5,777 bases of DNA from Treponema sp. (GTDB lineage Bacteria; Spirochaetota; Spirochaetia; Treponematales; Breznakiellaceae), in NCBI GenBank assembly GCA_031273405.1, contig JAISRW010000090.1, forward strand, positions 1-5,777. Reading direction: 5' to 3'. The translations under genes and the position numbers were made by a program. Below the pieces are notes generated by a model. That model was given only the letters and a program-made list of their open reading frames with translations. It did not search any database and was not told the DNA's origin. Each line of letters opens with the position of its first letter. The first letter of the stretch is position 1. This document shows, piece by piece, positions 1-5,294 of the stretch.

Positions 1-5
1 GAGGT

Positions 6-31
6 TTTCCCAAAACTTCAGTTTTGGGAAA
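6..31. repeat. Palindrome with TTTCCCAAAA core, copy 1
   Basis: A perfect 12-bp inverted repeat (6-17 against 20-31) with a 2-nt centre. Its core TTTCCCAAAA / TTTTGGGAAA recurs at 86-95, 105-114 and 181-190, and in degenerate form at 2178-2206. The 2-nt centre is too small for an ordinary hairpin loop, so about 1 bp must open if it folds as RNA. It has no T-tail of its own, so it is better called a dispersed palindromic repeat than a terminator. Confidence 0.7.
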
Positions 32-50
32 GCAACCTTGAAATTTAAAT

Positions 51-78
51 GAAAAAGCGGACTTTAGGCCGCTTTTTC
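51..78. terminator. Bidirectional Rho-independent terminator-like hairpin
   Basis: GAAAAAGCGG (51-60) pairs perfectly with CCGCTTTTTC (69-78) across an 8-nt loop. The A-run before the GC stem and the T-run after it (73-77) give the usual look of a terminator working on either strand. No gene lies between the left edge and here, so it probably ends a gene to the left of the window on the plus strand. The T-run is only five long and partly inside the stem, so efficiency may be modest. Confidence 0.6.
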
Positions 79-81
79 GGA

Positions 82-118
82 AGCTTTTCCCAAAACTAAC
101 CGAGTTTTGGGAAAAGCT
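82..118. repeat. Palindrome with TTTCCCAAAA core, copy 2
   Basis: A perfect 16-bp inverted repeat (82-97 against 103-118) with a 5-nt loop AACCG. It contains the same 13-mer TTTTCCCAAAACT as the palindrome at 6-31 and lies on the other side of the terminator hairpin, so the two copies sandwich it. It has no T-tail on either strand. It could form a very stable RNA hairpin or cruciform; the role is unknown. Confidence 0.75.
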
Positions 119-174
119 CCTTATGCAAAAATCCCGATTCATGACCATGCTTTCAGGGTCTGTGACGATTTTGT

Positions 175-200
175 GCGCGGTTTTGGGAAACAGACCGCGC
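175..200. repeat. Hairpin carrying the TTTTGGGAAA core in its loop
   Basis: GCGCGGT (175-181) pairs with ACCGCGC (194-200). The 12-nt loop holds most of a third TTTTGGGAAA core (181-190). Here the core is single-stranded in the loop instead of forming one arm of the palindrome as at 6-31 and 82-118. This is a probable derivative of the same repeat family, of unknown function. Confidence 0.5.
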
Positions 201-227
201 TTGTCCGGCCGCCGTAGGTTTGATGGT

Positions 228-410
228 TTGTAACTATTCAGGCGCCTAGGAGCCGATAACGGCGGAAGGGTGCAGCCCCTCGTCTCATGAGAGGCGGCCC
301 GAAATAAAACGTAGTTTTTTTCGGGTGGAGGGGTGCAGCCCCTCGTCTAATGCAAAGCAGCGAAAAAGGCTTTTTCACCGGGGCGTTAGCCCCTTCCTGA
401 GTAGTTGCGA
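228..410 (+). other. Candidate structured RNA or MITE-like element
   Basis: GTAACTATTCAGG (230-242) is an imperfect inverted repeat of CCTGAGTAGTTGC (396-408). Both mismatches (231/407 and 237/401) are G-U pairs if the plus strand is transcribed, and the helix extends by one more wobble and one A-T pair to 228/410. Inside lie several hairpins: 243-264 (4 bp, large loop), 265-281, 298-325 (11 bp with one mismatch), 328-344, 362-376 and 380-393. This would fold as a multibranch structure on a 15-bp closing stem. It ends about 30 bp before the start of the HDOD gene, so it could be a leader, an independent RNA or a mobile palindromic element. No open frame of note lies inside. I recognise no named RNA family. 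Confidence 0.35.
268..348. repeat. 18-bp direct repeat, two copies 63 bp apart
   Basis: GGGTGCAGCCCCTCGTCT occurs at 268-285 and again at 331-348, each followed after one differing base by ATG. Each copy is the core of a small hairpin with a GCA triloop. The second forms a perfect 6-bp stem plus wobble (328-344); the first has one A/C mismatch. A third hairpin of similar look, GGGGC-GTTA-GCCCC at 380-393, follows. The repeats lie inside the larger inverted-repeat element at 228-410. Confidence 0.75.
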
Positions 411-431
411 TACTTTAATTTTTCCCCTGTG

Positions 432-439
432 AAGGAAGG
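432..439 (+). promoter_or_regulatory. Ribosome binding site of the HDOD gene
   Basis: AAGGAAGG lies just before the ATG at 443. The AAGGA part leaves 6 nt and the second GAAGG leaves 3 nt, so either register can pair with 16S rRNA. This supports the 443 start. I see no convincing -35/-10 pair in the short space between the upstream element and this site. Confidence 0.7.
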
Positions 440-442
440 TTT

Positions 443-1939
443 ATGGCTGCAACACAGGAATTGGTTGTTGACGAAGCCAAAGTAAAAAAGGCTGTTCAAT
501 CCGGTATACCGCTGACGATAACGACGTTTACCCTGCCTCATGAAATCGAGGTTTATATTGAGCAGGTTATTACGGTTTTCCTAAAGCAAGTGGATCAGGA
601 AAAGCTGAAAGATTATATCGTTTATTGCGTCCAGGAACTGGCAGTTAACGCGAAAAAAGCTAATACCAAGCGGGTTTATTTCATTGAACGCGGGCTGGAT
701 CTGAGCGATCCTGAAGATTACAAACTGGGAATGAGCTCGTTTAAGGAAAGCACCCTGAGCAATATTGCCCATTATCTCCAGCTTCAAAAGGAAAAAGGCC
801 TCTATATCAAGCTCATGCTCCAAATAAAAAACAATATTATCTATGTGGAAGTGCGGAACAACGCGGCGGCGACCAAAACCGAGCTTATCCGCATCCACGA
901 CAAGCTGGCCCGGTCACGGCAGTACGAAAACCTGGAAGACGCCCTGGGCCAGGTGCTGGACGATTCGGAGGGCGCCGGCCTGGGTCTGGTCATTCTGGTG
1001 CTGATGCTGAAAAAGATGGACCTCGACGAGGACTGTTTTGACATTATCGGAACCGAAAAAGAAACCATAGCCCGGATCGTCATCCCCCTGGATCAAACCA
1101 GGGTGGAAAACCTTTCGGTTCTGTCTTCTACTATCGTGAACAATGTCAATTCCCTGCCCCAATTCCCCGAAAACATACTCATCGTACAGAAGCTTATCAA
1201 CGATCCCGATTCGGAGATGGCCGATATCGCCCGGCAGATTTCCATGGATCCGGCCCTTACCGCGGATCTCCTTAAGATCGTCAATTCGGCCCAATACATG
1301 CTTTCCAAACGAGTGGACAGTATTTCCGAAGCGGTTAAGATGGTAGGTATGCGGGGTATAAAAAACCTCCTTTATTCCTATGGGACCCAGAAAATCCTGG
1401 GCGATGATACGGCGGACAAGAAAAGGCTCTGGGAACATTCCTACAAGACCGCTTTTTACGCCTATAACCTCATCAAGAATTTCCGCAAAGACCGGAATCT
1501 CCTGGACGACGTCTATGTGGGGGGCATACTCCACGACATGGGCAAAATCATCTTTTCCAACGTGCATCCGGATCTGTTAAACAAGATCAAAAATTTCTGC
1601 GTCGAAAAAAACCTGCCCTCCTCCACCTTCGAGGATTTTGCGGCAGGGATGAACCATGCCGAAATCGGCGCCCGGGTGGCGGAAAAATGGAATTTCCCCG
1701 AAGGGCTGGTAGCCGCCATACGTTTCCACCACGATCCTGCCTCGGCCCCGCCTGTCTACAAGGACCTGGTGGATGCGGTCTATATGGCAAATATGTTCTG
1801 TGAACTTGAAGCCGGCAATGTCGGTTTCGATCAGTTTGATTCCAATGTTCTGGACAACTTCGGCATTGCATCCTCCAAGCAGATGGAAAGCCTTCAGCAA
1901 CGCTTCTCCCAGGGCTTTAAACAGGAAAATCAGCGGTAA
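443..1939 (+). CDS. GHKL ATPase-HDOD fusion signalling protein
   Basis: A cytoplasmic regulatory protein of 498 residues with no signal peptide or membrane segment. Residues about 25-215 resemble a histidine-kinase-like ATPase: an N-box with E65, N69 and K72 (CVQELAVNAKKA), a beta strand around 131-139 (NIIYVEVRN), and a G-box EGAGLGL at 176-182. No phosphorylatable H-box is visible, so it is more like an anti-sigma or sensor ATPase module than a full kinase. Residues about 235-435 form an HDOD domain, opening with LPQFPENILIVQKL and DIARQISMDPALTADLLKIV. Unlike many HDOD proteins it keeps candidate metal ligands: H332, H364-D365 (GGILHDMGK), H405 (MNHAEIG) and H429/H430. HDOD domains are known in bacterial signalling, but their biochemical activity is often unclear. 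The start is supported by AAGGAAGG. No terminator is evident before the next gene 90 bp on, so co-transcription is possible. The input signal and partner are unknown. Confidence 0.88.
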   Translation: MAATQELVVDEAKVKKAVQSGIPLTITTFTLPHEIEVYIEQVITVFLKQVDQEKLKDYIVYCVQELAVNAKKANTKRVYFIERGLDLSDPEDYKLGMSSFKESTLSNIAHYLQLQKEKGLYIKLMLQIKNNIIYVEVRNNAAATKTELIRIHDKLARSRQYENLEDALGQVLDDSEGAGLGLVILVLMLKKMDLDEDCFDIIGTEKETIARIVIPLDQTRVENLSVLSSTIVNNVNSLPQFPENILIVQKLINDPDSEMADIARQISMDPALTADLLKIVNSAQYMLSKRVDSISEAVKMVGMRGIKNLLYSYGTQKILGDDTADKKRLWEHSYKTAFYAYNLIKNFRKDRNLLDDVYVGGILHDMGKIIFSNVHPDLLNKIKNFCVEKNLPSSTFEDFAAGMNHAEIGARVAEKWNFPEGLVAAIRFHHDPASAPPVYKDLVDAVYMANMFCELEAGNVGFDQFDSNVLDNFGIASSKQMESLQQRFSQGFKQENQR

Positions 1940-2017
1940 AGGAACAATTGCCCGGAATTTTTAGAAAAACCGGCCGAATTCCGAAGCGCTTTCCATCCCG
2001 GACCCGTATAGAGGGGT

Positions 2018-2024
2018 GAGGAGG
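2018..2024 (+). promoter_or_regulatory. Strong ribosome binding site at ATG 2030
   Basis: GAGGAGG with 5 nt to the ATG at 2030 is the best Shine-Dalgarno match in the window. It argues that translation begins at 2030, although the recognisable signal peptide starts 55 codons later. It could also serve a short leader peptide if the main protein starts downstream. Confidence 0.7.
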
Positions 2025-2029
2025 CGTTT

Positions 2030-3259
2030 ATGACACACAAACAAATGCTCAAAGGCATAAAGAGCGTTTTCCAAAACCTGGTTGGCGCGAACCTGCCTTT
2101 CCACGGGAAAGGCTTCCGGGAAAGCGGTCTTAATCGGACTAACGTCCGGCCCGCTTGTTCATGTACAATTAAGGCGCCTTCCCCAAAACTGAAATTGTGG
2201 GAAAGCCTCATAGGAAAGCTTCTTTTTTTGGCCGGGAGCATCGCCGTTGTATCGGTAACGGCATGCCGCCAGGATCAGGGGCGGGAAACCCCGGCGGTCT
2301 TTTCGGCGGCGGTTTGGAACGTCCAGGCCCTTTTTGACGGGGAAGAAACCGGGAACGAATACGGCGACTACCGCGGCGCCGCGGGGTGGAACGGGGAAAA
2401 ATACGCCGCCAGGCTTAATGCTCTTTCCGCGGCCATTCCCCGCTTAACCGGAGGAGGGGCTCCCGATTTAATCGCCCTGGTGGAGATTGAAAACCTCGGG
2501 ATTCTGGAAGACCTGGCCCGGGGGCCTCTCGCTCAATCGGGCTATACCGAAGCTTTTTTCGCCAACATTCCCGGCTCGTCTCTGGGGCTGGGCTTCTTAA
2601 GCCGCTTCCCGCTGGTTTCCGCCAGGGTCCACTCGATACGTTCAAGCGGCGGGACGGCCCCGAGGCCGGTCCTGGAAATACGGATAGAGCCCCAGGGGAA
2701 ACCCCTGATGGTGTTCCTCTGCCACTGGAAGTCCAAGCTTGGGGGAGAAGACGCCACTGAGGCGATGCGCCGCGCTTCGGCCCGGATTGTGAGGCGCCGC
2801 CTGGCGGAGATCCTCCGGGACGAACCCCTCACCCCGGCGATTGTCATGGGCGACCTCAACGAAAACTACGATGAATTTTACCGCAGAAATACCGTCTGCG
2901 CCCTGCTCCCTGAGGAGGCGCTTGGGGAAGCAGGAAGCCCGGAGGACTGCCTTATCCTGAGCGGGGAAAAACCGCCCCGGACCCGGTACGCCGACGGACC
3001 CGTGCTCTATTCCCCCTGGGGCCGGGAACTCCAGGGCGGTTCCTATTACTATAAGGAAACGTGGGAAACTATCGACCATCTTTTGCTGAACGACGCCTTT
3101 TTTGACGGAACAGGCTGGGATTTTGAAAGCTGCCGCGTCGTTAACGAGACGCCCTTTGTTAATTCCAGAGGATATCCCGGCTCGTATCTTTCCCGAACCG
3201 GCCAAGGCTTAAGCGATCATCTGCCCCTGGTATTGTTTCTAAAGGAGGCTCGTAACTAA
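2030..3259 (+). CDS. Endonuclease/exonuclease/phosphatase-family lipoprotein
   Basis: Predicted metal-dependent phosphoesterase of the DNase I-like superfamily, closest in look to extracellular nucleases (COG2374 type). In 409-residue numbering the superfamily motifs appear in order: WNVQALFD at 96-103 (N97), LVEIEN at 150-155 (E152, metal ligand), GFLSRFPL at 188-195, CHWKSK at 231-236 (H232, catalytic), MGDLNEN at 273-279 (D275, N277), IDHLLLN at 348-354 and LSDHLPL at 394-400 (D396, H397). The catalytic set looks complete. A hydrophobic segment at about 60-78 ends in SVTAC with C79, a plausible spirochaetal lipobox, so the enzyme probably sits on an envelope membrane. The substrate (nucleic acid, phospholipid or other) cannot be told. 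The start is uncertain. ATG 2030 has a strong ribosome binding site but puts 55 basic residues before the signal peptide. TTG 2195 would give a normal 24-residue lipoprotein signal but has no clear ribosome binding site. The 5' part (2095-2206) is rich in hairpins. A terminator follows at 3335-3356. Confidence 0.85.
   Translation: MTHKQMLKGIKSVFQNLVGANLPFHGKGFRESGLNRTNVRPACSCTIKAPSPKLKLWESLIGKLLFLAGSIAVVSVTACRQDQGRETPAVFSAAVWNVQALFDGEETGNEYGDYRGAAGWNGEKYAARLNALSAAIPRLTGGGAPDLIALVEIENLGILEDLARGPLAQSGYTEAFFANIPGSSLGLGFLSRFPLVSARVHSIRSSGGTAPRPVLEIRIEPQGKPLMVFLCHWKSKLGGEDATEAMRRASARIVRRRLAEILRDEPLTPAIVMGDLNENYDEFYRRNTVCALLPEEALGEAGSPEDCLILSGEKPPRTRYADGPVLYSPWGRELQGGSYYYKETWETIDHLLLNDAFFDGTGWDFESCRVVNETPFVNSRGYPGSYLSRTGQGLSDHLPLVLFLKEARN
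2095..2206. repeat. Hairpin cluster inside the 5' end of the nuclease frame
   Basis: Three neighbouring inverted repeats lie here: 2095-2113 (perfect 8-bp stem, loop ACG); 2122-2156 (outer 6 bp AAGCGG/CCGCTT and inner 5 bp CGGAC/GTCCG); and 2178-2206, a degenerate copy of the palindrome at 5-33 with 23 of 29 positions identical. This texture is like the intergenic stretches elsewhere in the window and unlike coding sequence, yet the frame from 2030 stays open through it. Confidence 0.6.
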
Positions 3260-3282
3260 AAACCGCGATAAATGGGCGTCCG

Positions 3283-3333
3283 CGAACCAAAGGTTCGAAC
3301 GGAGTTTGTACGGTAAATCGAACCGAAGGTTCG
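3283..3333. repeat. Twin CGAACC/GGTTCG palindromes
   Basis: CGAACC-AAA-GGTTCG at 3283-3297 and CGAACC-GAA-GGTTCG at 3319-3333 are two 6-bp inverted repeats with triloops, their centres 36 bp apart. They lie between the nuclease stop codon and its terminator. A further small GAA-loop hairpin, TGCGC-GAA-GCGCA, follows at 3366-3378. They could be repeated small palindromes, 3'-UTR RNA hairpins or protein binding sites. Confidence 0.6.
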
Positions 3334-3334
3334 C

Positions 3335-3356
3335 AACCGCCTGCAAGGCGGTTTTT
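3335..3356 (+). terminator. Rho-independent terminator of the nuclease gene
   Basis: AACCGCC (3335-3341) pairs perfectly with GGCGGTT (3347-3353) across the loop TGCAA, followed by a T-run 3352-3356. It lies 75 bp after the nuclease stop codon and should separate that transcript from the P83/100-like gene. Confidence 0.8.
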
Positions 3357-3449
3357 GAGGTTTTATGCGCGAAGCGCAACAAACTGCCGGCCCTTCCCTA
3401 TCACCTGCGGCATATCCTTCCCCTCTCTTTTTTAATTACGAAAAATGGT

Positions 3450-3455
3450 TATACT
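3450..3455 (+). promoter_or_regulatory. Possible -10 element of the P83/100-like gene
   Basis: TATACT matches the sigma-70 -10 consensus at five of six bases and lies 41 bp before the ATG at 3497, between an upstream terminator and a good ribosome binding site. The expected -35 region is a T-run (3428-3433) with a poor match, so this is a weak prediction. If real, the start at 3497 is favoured over any upstream start. Confidence 0.35.
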
Positions 3456-3484
3456 TAAGTAAAGCGGGCAATTCCAAAAATATG

Positions 3485-3490
3485 AAGGAG
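3485..3490 (+). promoter_or_regulatory. Ribosome binding site deciding the 3497 start
   Basis: AAGGAG lies 6 nt before ATG 3497 and is directly followed by a codon run giving MKK and a hydrophobic signal peptide. The frame is open back to ATG 3365, but that start has no ribosome binding site, and ATG 3482 overlaps the AAGGAG itself. Confidence 0.85.
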
Positions 3491-3496
3491 TGGGAA

Positions 3497-5080
3497 ATGA
3501 AAAAAAACGGCGTTCCCTTTCGGATTCTATATATTTTATGTTTAGCGGGGATTCTATTTATAAGCTTTCCGGCCCACGCCCAGGTTAACCGCGACGAATT
3601 GGGGAATCTGGGGTCGGTGGAATTCATCAACTATGAGGGTCCTTATTCCAGGATAGAAACCAGAGCCCAAATCCGCGCCATAGGGTATTCCCAGGGCGTC
3701 ATGGTGAGGAACAACATCGACCGCACCGGGATAAGCAGCCGTTATTTCGTGATTCACTCGGTGTCCCCGGGCGACGGAACCAAGCTTGACGCCGATGTTT
3801 TCGGCCTCGGGGCGGATGTCGGGGTTGACCACATCAGGAACCTCAGGCTCATCCTCCAGGGCTACCTCGAAGGGGCTTACGGCTATTCCGAAAGGGACGC
3901 CGCCCTCCTGGCGGAATATGTTACGGTTTACAATGTCGTGTACCGGGAGGACTGGGAGTATTTTGGTTCCCGCTACAAAAGTTCGGTCATGGAAAACCTG
4001 AGCCGGGAGAAAACCGGCCTTTCCATACGCTACGATGAATGGCCGGGAAGGACCCTGATGCTCGTCCCTCTGGGCATGGGAAGCGCCGGGCCCCTCAATG
4101 CCGTGGACACCACGTCTATCACCGATTCCAGGGTAACCGAGCAGCTCCGCCAGGAGCCTGACCGGGGCGTGGATACCCGCCAGGGCATGGTAGACTTGAA
4201 GGAGAGGCAGTCCGAAGAAGCGGGCCAGCAGGCCGAAGTGCAGAGAGAAGCCGTCAGGGAAGAAGAGCAGAGAATAGCCCGGGAACGGGAAGAGGCGGCC
4301 CGGCAGCGGGAGCGGGCCCAGCAGGAACAGCAGCAGGTTGCCCAGGAGCGCCGGCAGCCCGACGCCAACCAGGAGCGGTTGGATCAGCGGGAAGAAGCGG
4401 CCCGGCAGCAGGAAAGAGAAGCGGACGAAAAAGATCAGCAGCTGGATCAGCGGGAAGAAGACCTGGAAGACCGGAAGCAGGAGGCGGAAGAGACCCAGGA
4501 ATTCGCGGATCAAAAAGCCGAGGAAGCCCGGCAGGACCGCGAGGAGATTGCCAGGGATCAGCAGGCCATGATCAACCAGGAGAATCTCGAGCAGACTCCC
4601 GTTGAAGGAATCCTGGGCGCCTCTATACTGAGCCTCAACGGATCCCTTGGCCGGGTGGTCAAACTCAACCCCGATAACGGCCAGGAAGTCAAACGCTCAC
4701 CCCTCAACACGGTAAACGCCAGGACCCTCACCCTCTCGGGAGGAAAGATCATCGCCATTGCCGGGGAGAACCGGGGCAGCGGCGCAGTCAGGCTCATCGA
4801 GATAAACCGGGATACCCTGGAAATGGTGAAACAGGGAGAGGATGATATTTCCCCCCAGAGCCTGCTCTGGGCAAACGGGAGCGATCTCTACGCCGTCAGC
4901 TCCTCGGGGGGCAACCTCTACCTGGCCCGGTTCAATACGGATCTGGTCCGGCAGGCCCGCTCGTCGGTCACCGTCCACCCCTACGGAGGGATCGCCTTCA
5001 GCGACGGGTATATTGTCACCCAGCGTTCCGACGGCAGCGCGGTGTTGCTAAACCCCGGAGATCTTTCCGAGAAGCGGTAA
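3497..5080 (+). CDS. Secreted P83/100-family (Borrelia P83-like) protein
   Basis: A 527-residue exported protein resembling the spirochaetal P83/100 antigens (Pfam Borrelia_P83). Residues 1-28 form a signal peptide with basic MKK start, hydrophobic core and AHA|Q signal peptidase I site. C15 is not in a good lipobox, so it is probably periplasmic or peripheral rather than a lipoprotein. Residues about 29-215 form the family N-terminal domain with EFINYEGPY at 42-50. Residues about 231-364 are very rich in Glu, Arg, Gln and Ala and should form a long coiled coil; LDQREE occurs twice in it, encoded by an 18-bp direct repeat (4380-4397, 4443-4460), and REEAARQ also occurs twice. Residues about 369-527 are beta-rich, with four propeller-like strand motifs near 384, 432, 474 and 515. 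Family members are immunogenic in Borrelia, but the molecular function is not established. The gene stands alone with its own ribosome binding site, and I see no canonical terminator downstream. Confidence 0.85.
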   Translation: MKKNGVPFRILYILCLAGILFISFPAHAQVNRDELGNLGSVEFINYEGPYSRIETRAQIRAIGYSQGVMVRNNIDRTGISSRYFVIHSVSPGDGTKLDADVFGLGADVGVDHIRNLRLILQGYLEGAYGYSERDAALLAEYVTVYNVVYREDWEYFGSRYKSSVMENLSREKTGLSIRYDEWPGRTLMLVPLGMGSAGPLNAVDTTSITDSRVTEQLRQEPDRGVDTRQGMVDLKERQSEEAGQQAEVQREAVREEEQRIAREREEAARQRERAQQEQQQVAQERRQPDANQERLDQREEAARQQEREADEKDQQLDQREEDLEDRKQEAEETQEFADQKAEEARQDREEIARDQQAMINQENLEQTPVEGILGASILSLNGSLGRVVKLNPDNGQEVKRSPLNTVNARTLTLSGGKIIAIAGENRGSGAVRLIEINRDTLEMVKQGEDDISPQSLLWANGSDLYAVSSSGGNLYLARFNTDLVRQARSSVTVHPYGGIAFSDGYIVTQRSDGSAVLLNPGDLSEKR

Positions 5081-5128
5081 CCCCACGGACGATACAGAGC
5101 AGCCGCGGACCTTCGATCCGATTGCGCT

Positions 5129-5173
5129 TGTGGTTTTCATGGCTTTTTTAGTTAAAAAAGCCATGAAACCACA
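5129..5173. repeat. Long hairpin with T-run in the 5' arm
   Basis: A 21-bp stem with one bulged T: 5129-5149 plus A5150 pairs with T5153 and 5154-5173. It lies 48 bp after the P83/100-like stop. Read on the plus strand, the T-run (5144-5149) precedes the loop and the A-run follows it, the reverse of a Rho-independent terminator, and no T-tail follows on either strand. It could still protect the 3' end of the transcript, or mark a mobile-element scar. Confidence 0.6.
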
Positions 5174-5191
5174 TTATGATAAATTATAAAA

Positions 5192-5293
5192 ATGAAAATT
5201 GGAACTAAAAATAATCCTGAATCCGTACAAAATGACTTGCTATTTAAAAGATTTGCCGGTTACTTGCAATTTGTCGTTGATGCGTATAGATGA
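5192..5293 (+). CDS. Doubtful 33-residue open frame next to the IS
   Basis: An AT-rich frame beginning MKIGTKNNPE and ending VVDAYR before TGA 5291. It looks helical and mildly amphipathic around LLFKRFAGYL. There is no Shine-Dalgarno sequence. A TATGAT hexamer at 5175-5180 could place a transcription start very close to the ATG (leaderless), but its -35 is poor. It may be a chance frame, or the head of a gene broken by the adjacent insertion sequence. I do not recognise it. Confidence 0.2.
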   Translation: MKIGTKNNPESVQNDLLFKRFAGYLQFVVDAYR

Positions 5294-5294
5294 T

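Noticed and set aside
268..348. CRISPR array
   Set aside because: Only two copies of an 18-bp unit with a 45-bp spacer and no cas genes.
228..410. Retron-type non-coding RNA, suggested by the closing inverted repeat
   Set aside because: No reverse transcriptase gene is in the window; the downstream gene is an ATPase-HDOD protein, so the similarity is only architectural.
914..1567. Minus-strand open frame of 217 codons inside the HDOD gene
   Set aside because: Shadow of a well-supported gene on the plus strand, with no family motif.
3272..3316. 14-codon frame after the AAAGGAGG near the nuclease stop
   Set aside because: The spacing from AAAGGAGG (3241-3248) to the ATG is too long, and the frame runs through the twin palindromes.
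3365..3496. N-terminal extension of the P83/100-like protein from ATG 3365
   Set aside because: No ribosome binding site at 3365, the stretch contains a small hairpin and the likely promoter element, and a clean ribosome binding site plus signal peptide begins at 3497.
3554..4513. Long minus-strand open frame (319 codons) rich in Leu, Phe and Pro
   Set aside because: It is antisense to the P83/100 coding region and mirrors the Glu/Gln/Arg-rich coiled coil; no ribosome binding site or recognisable domain.
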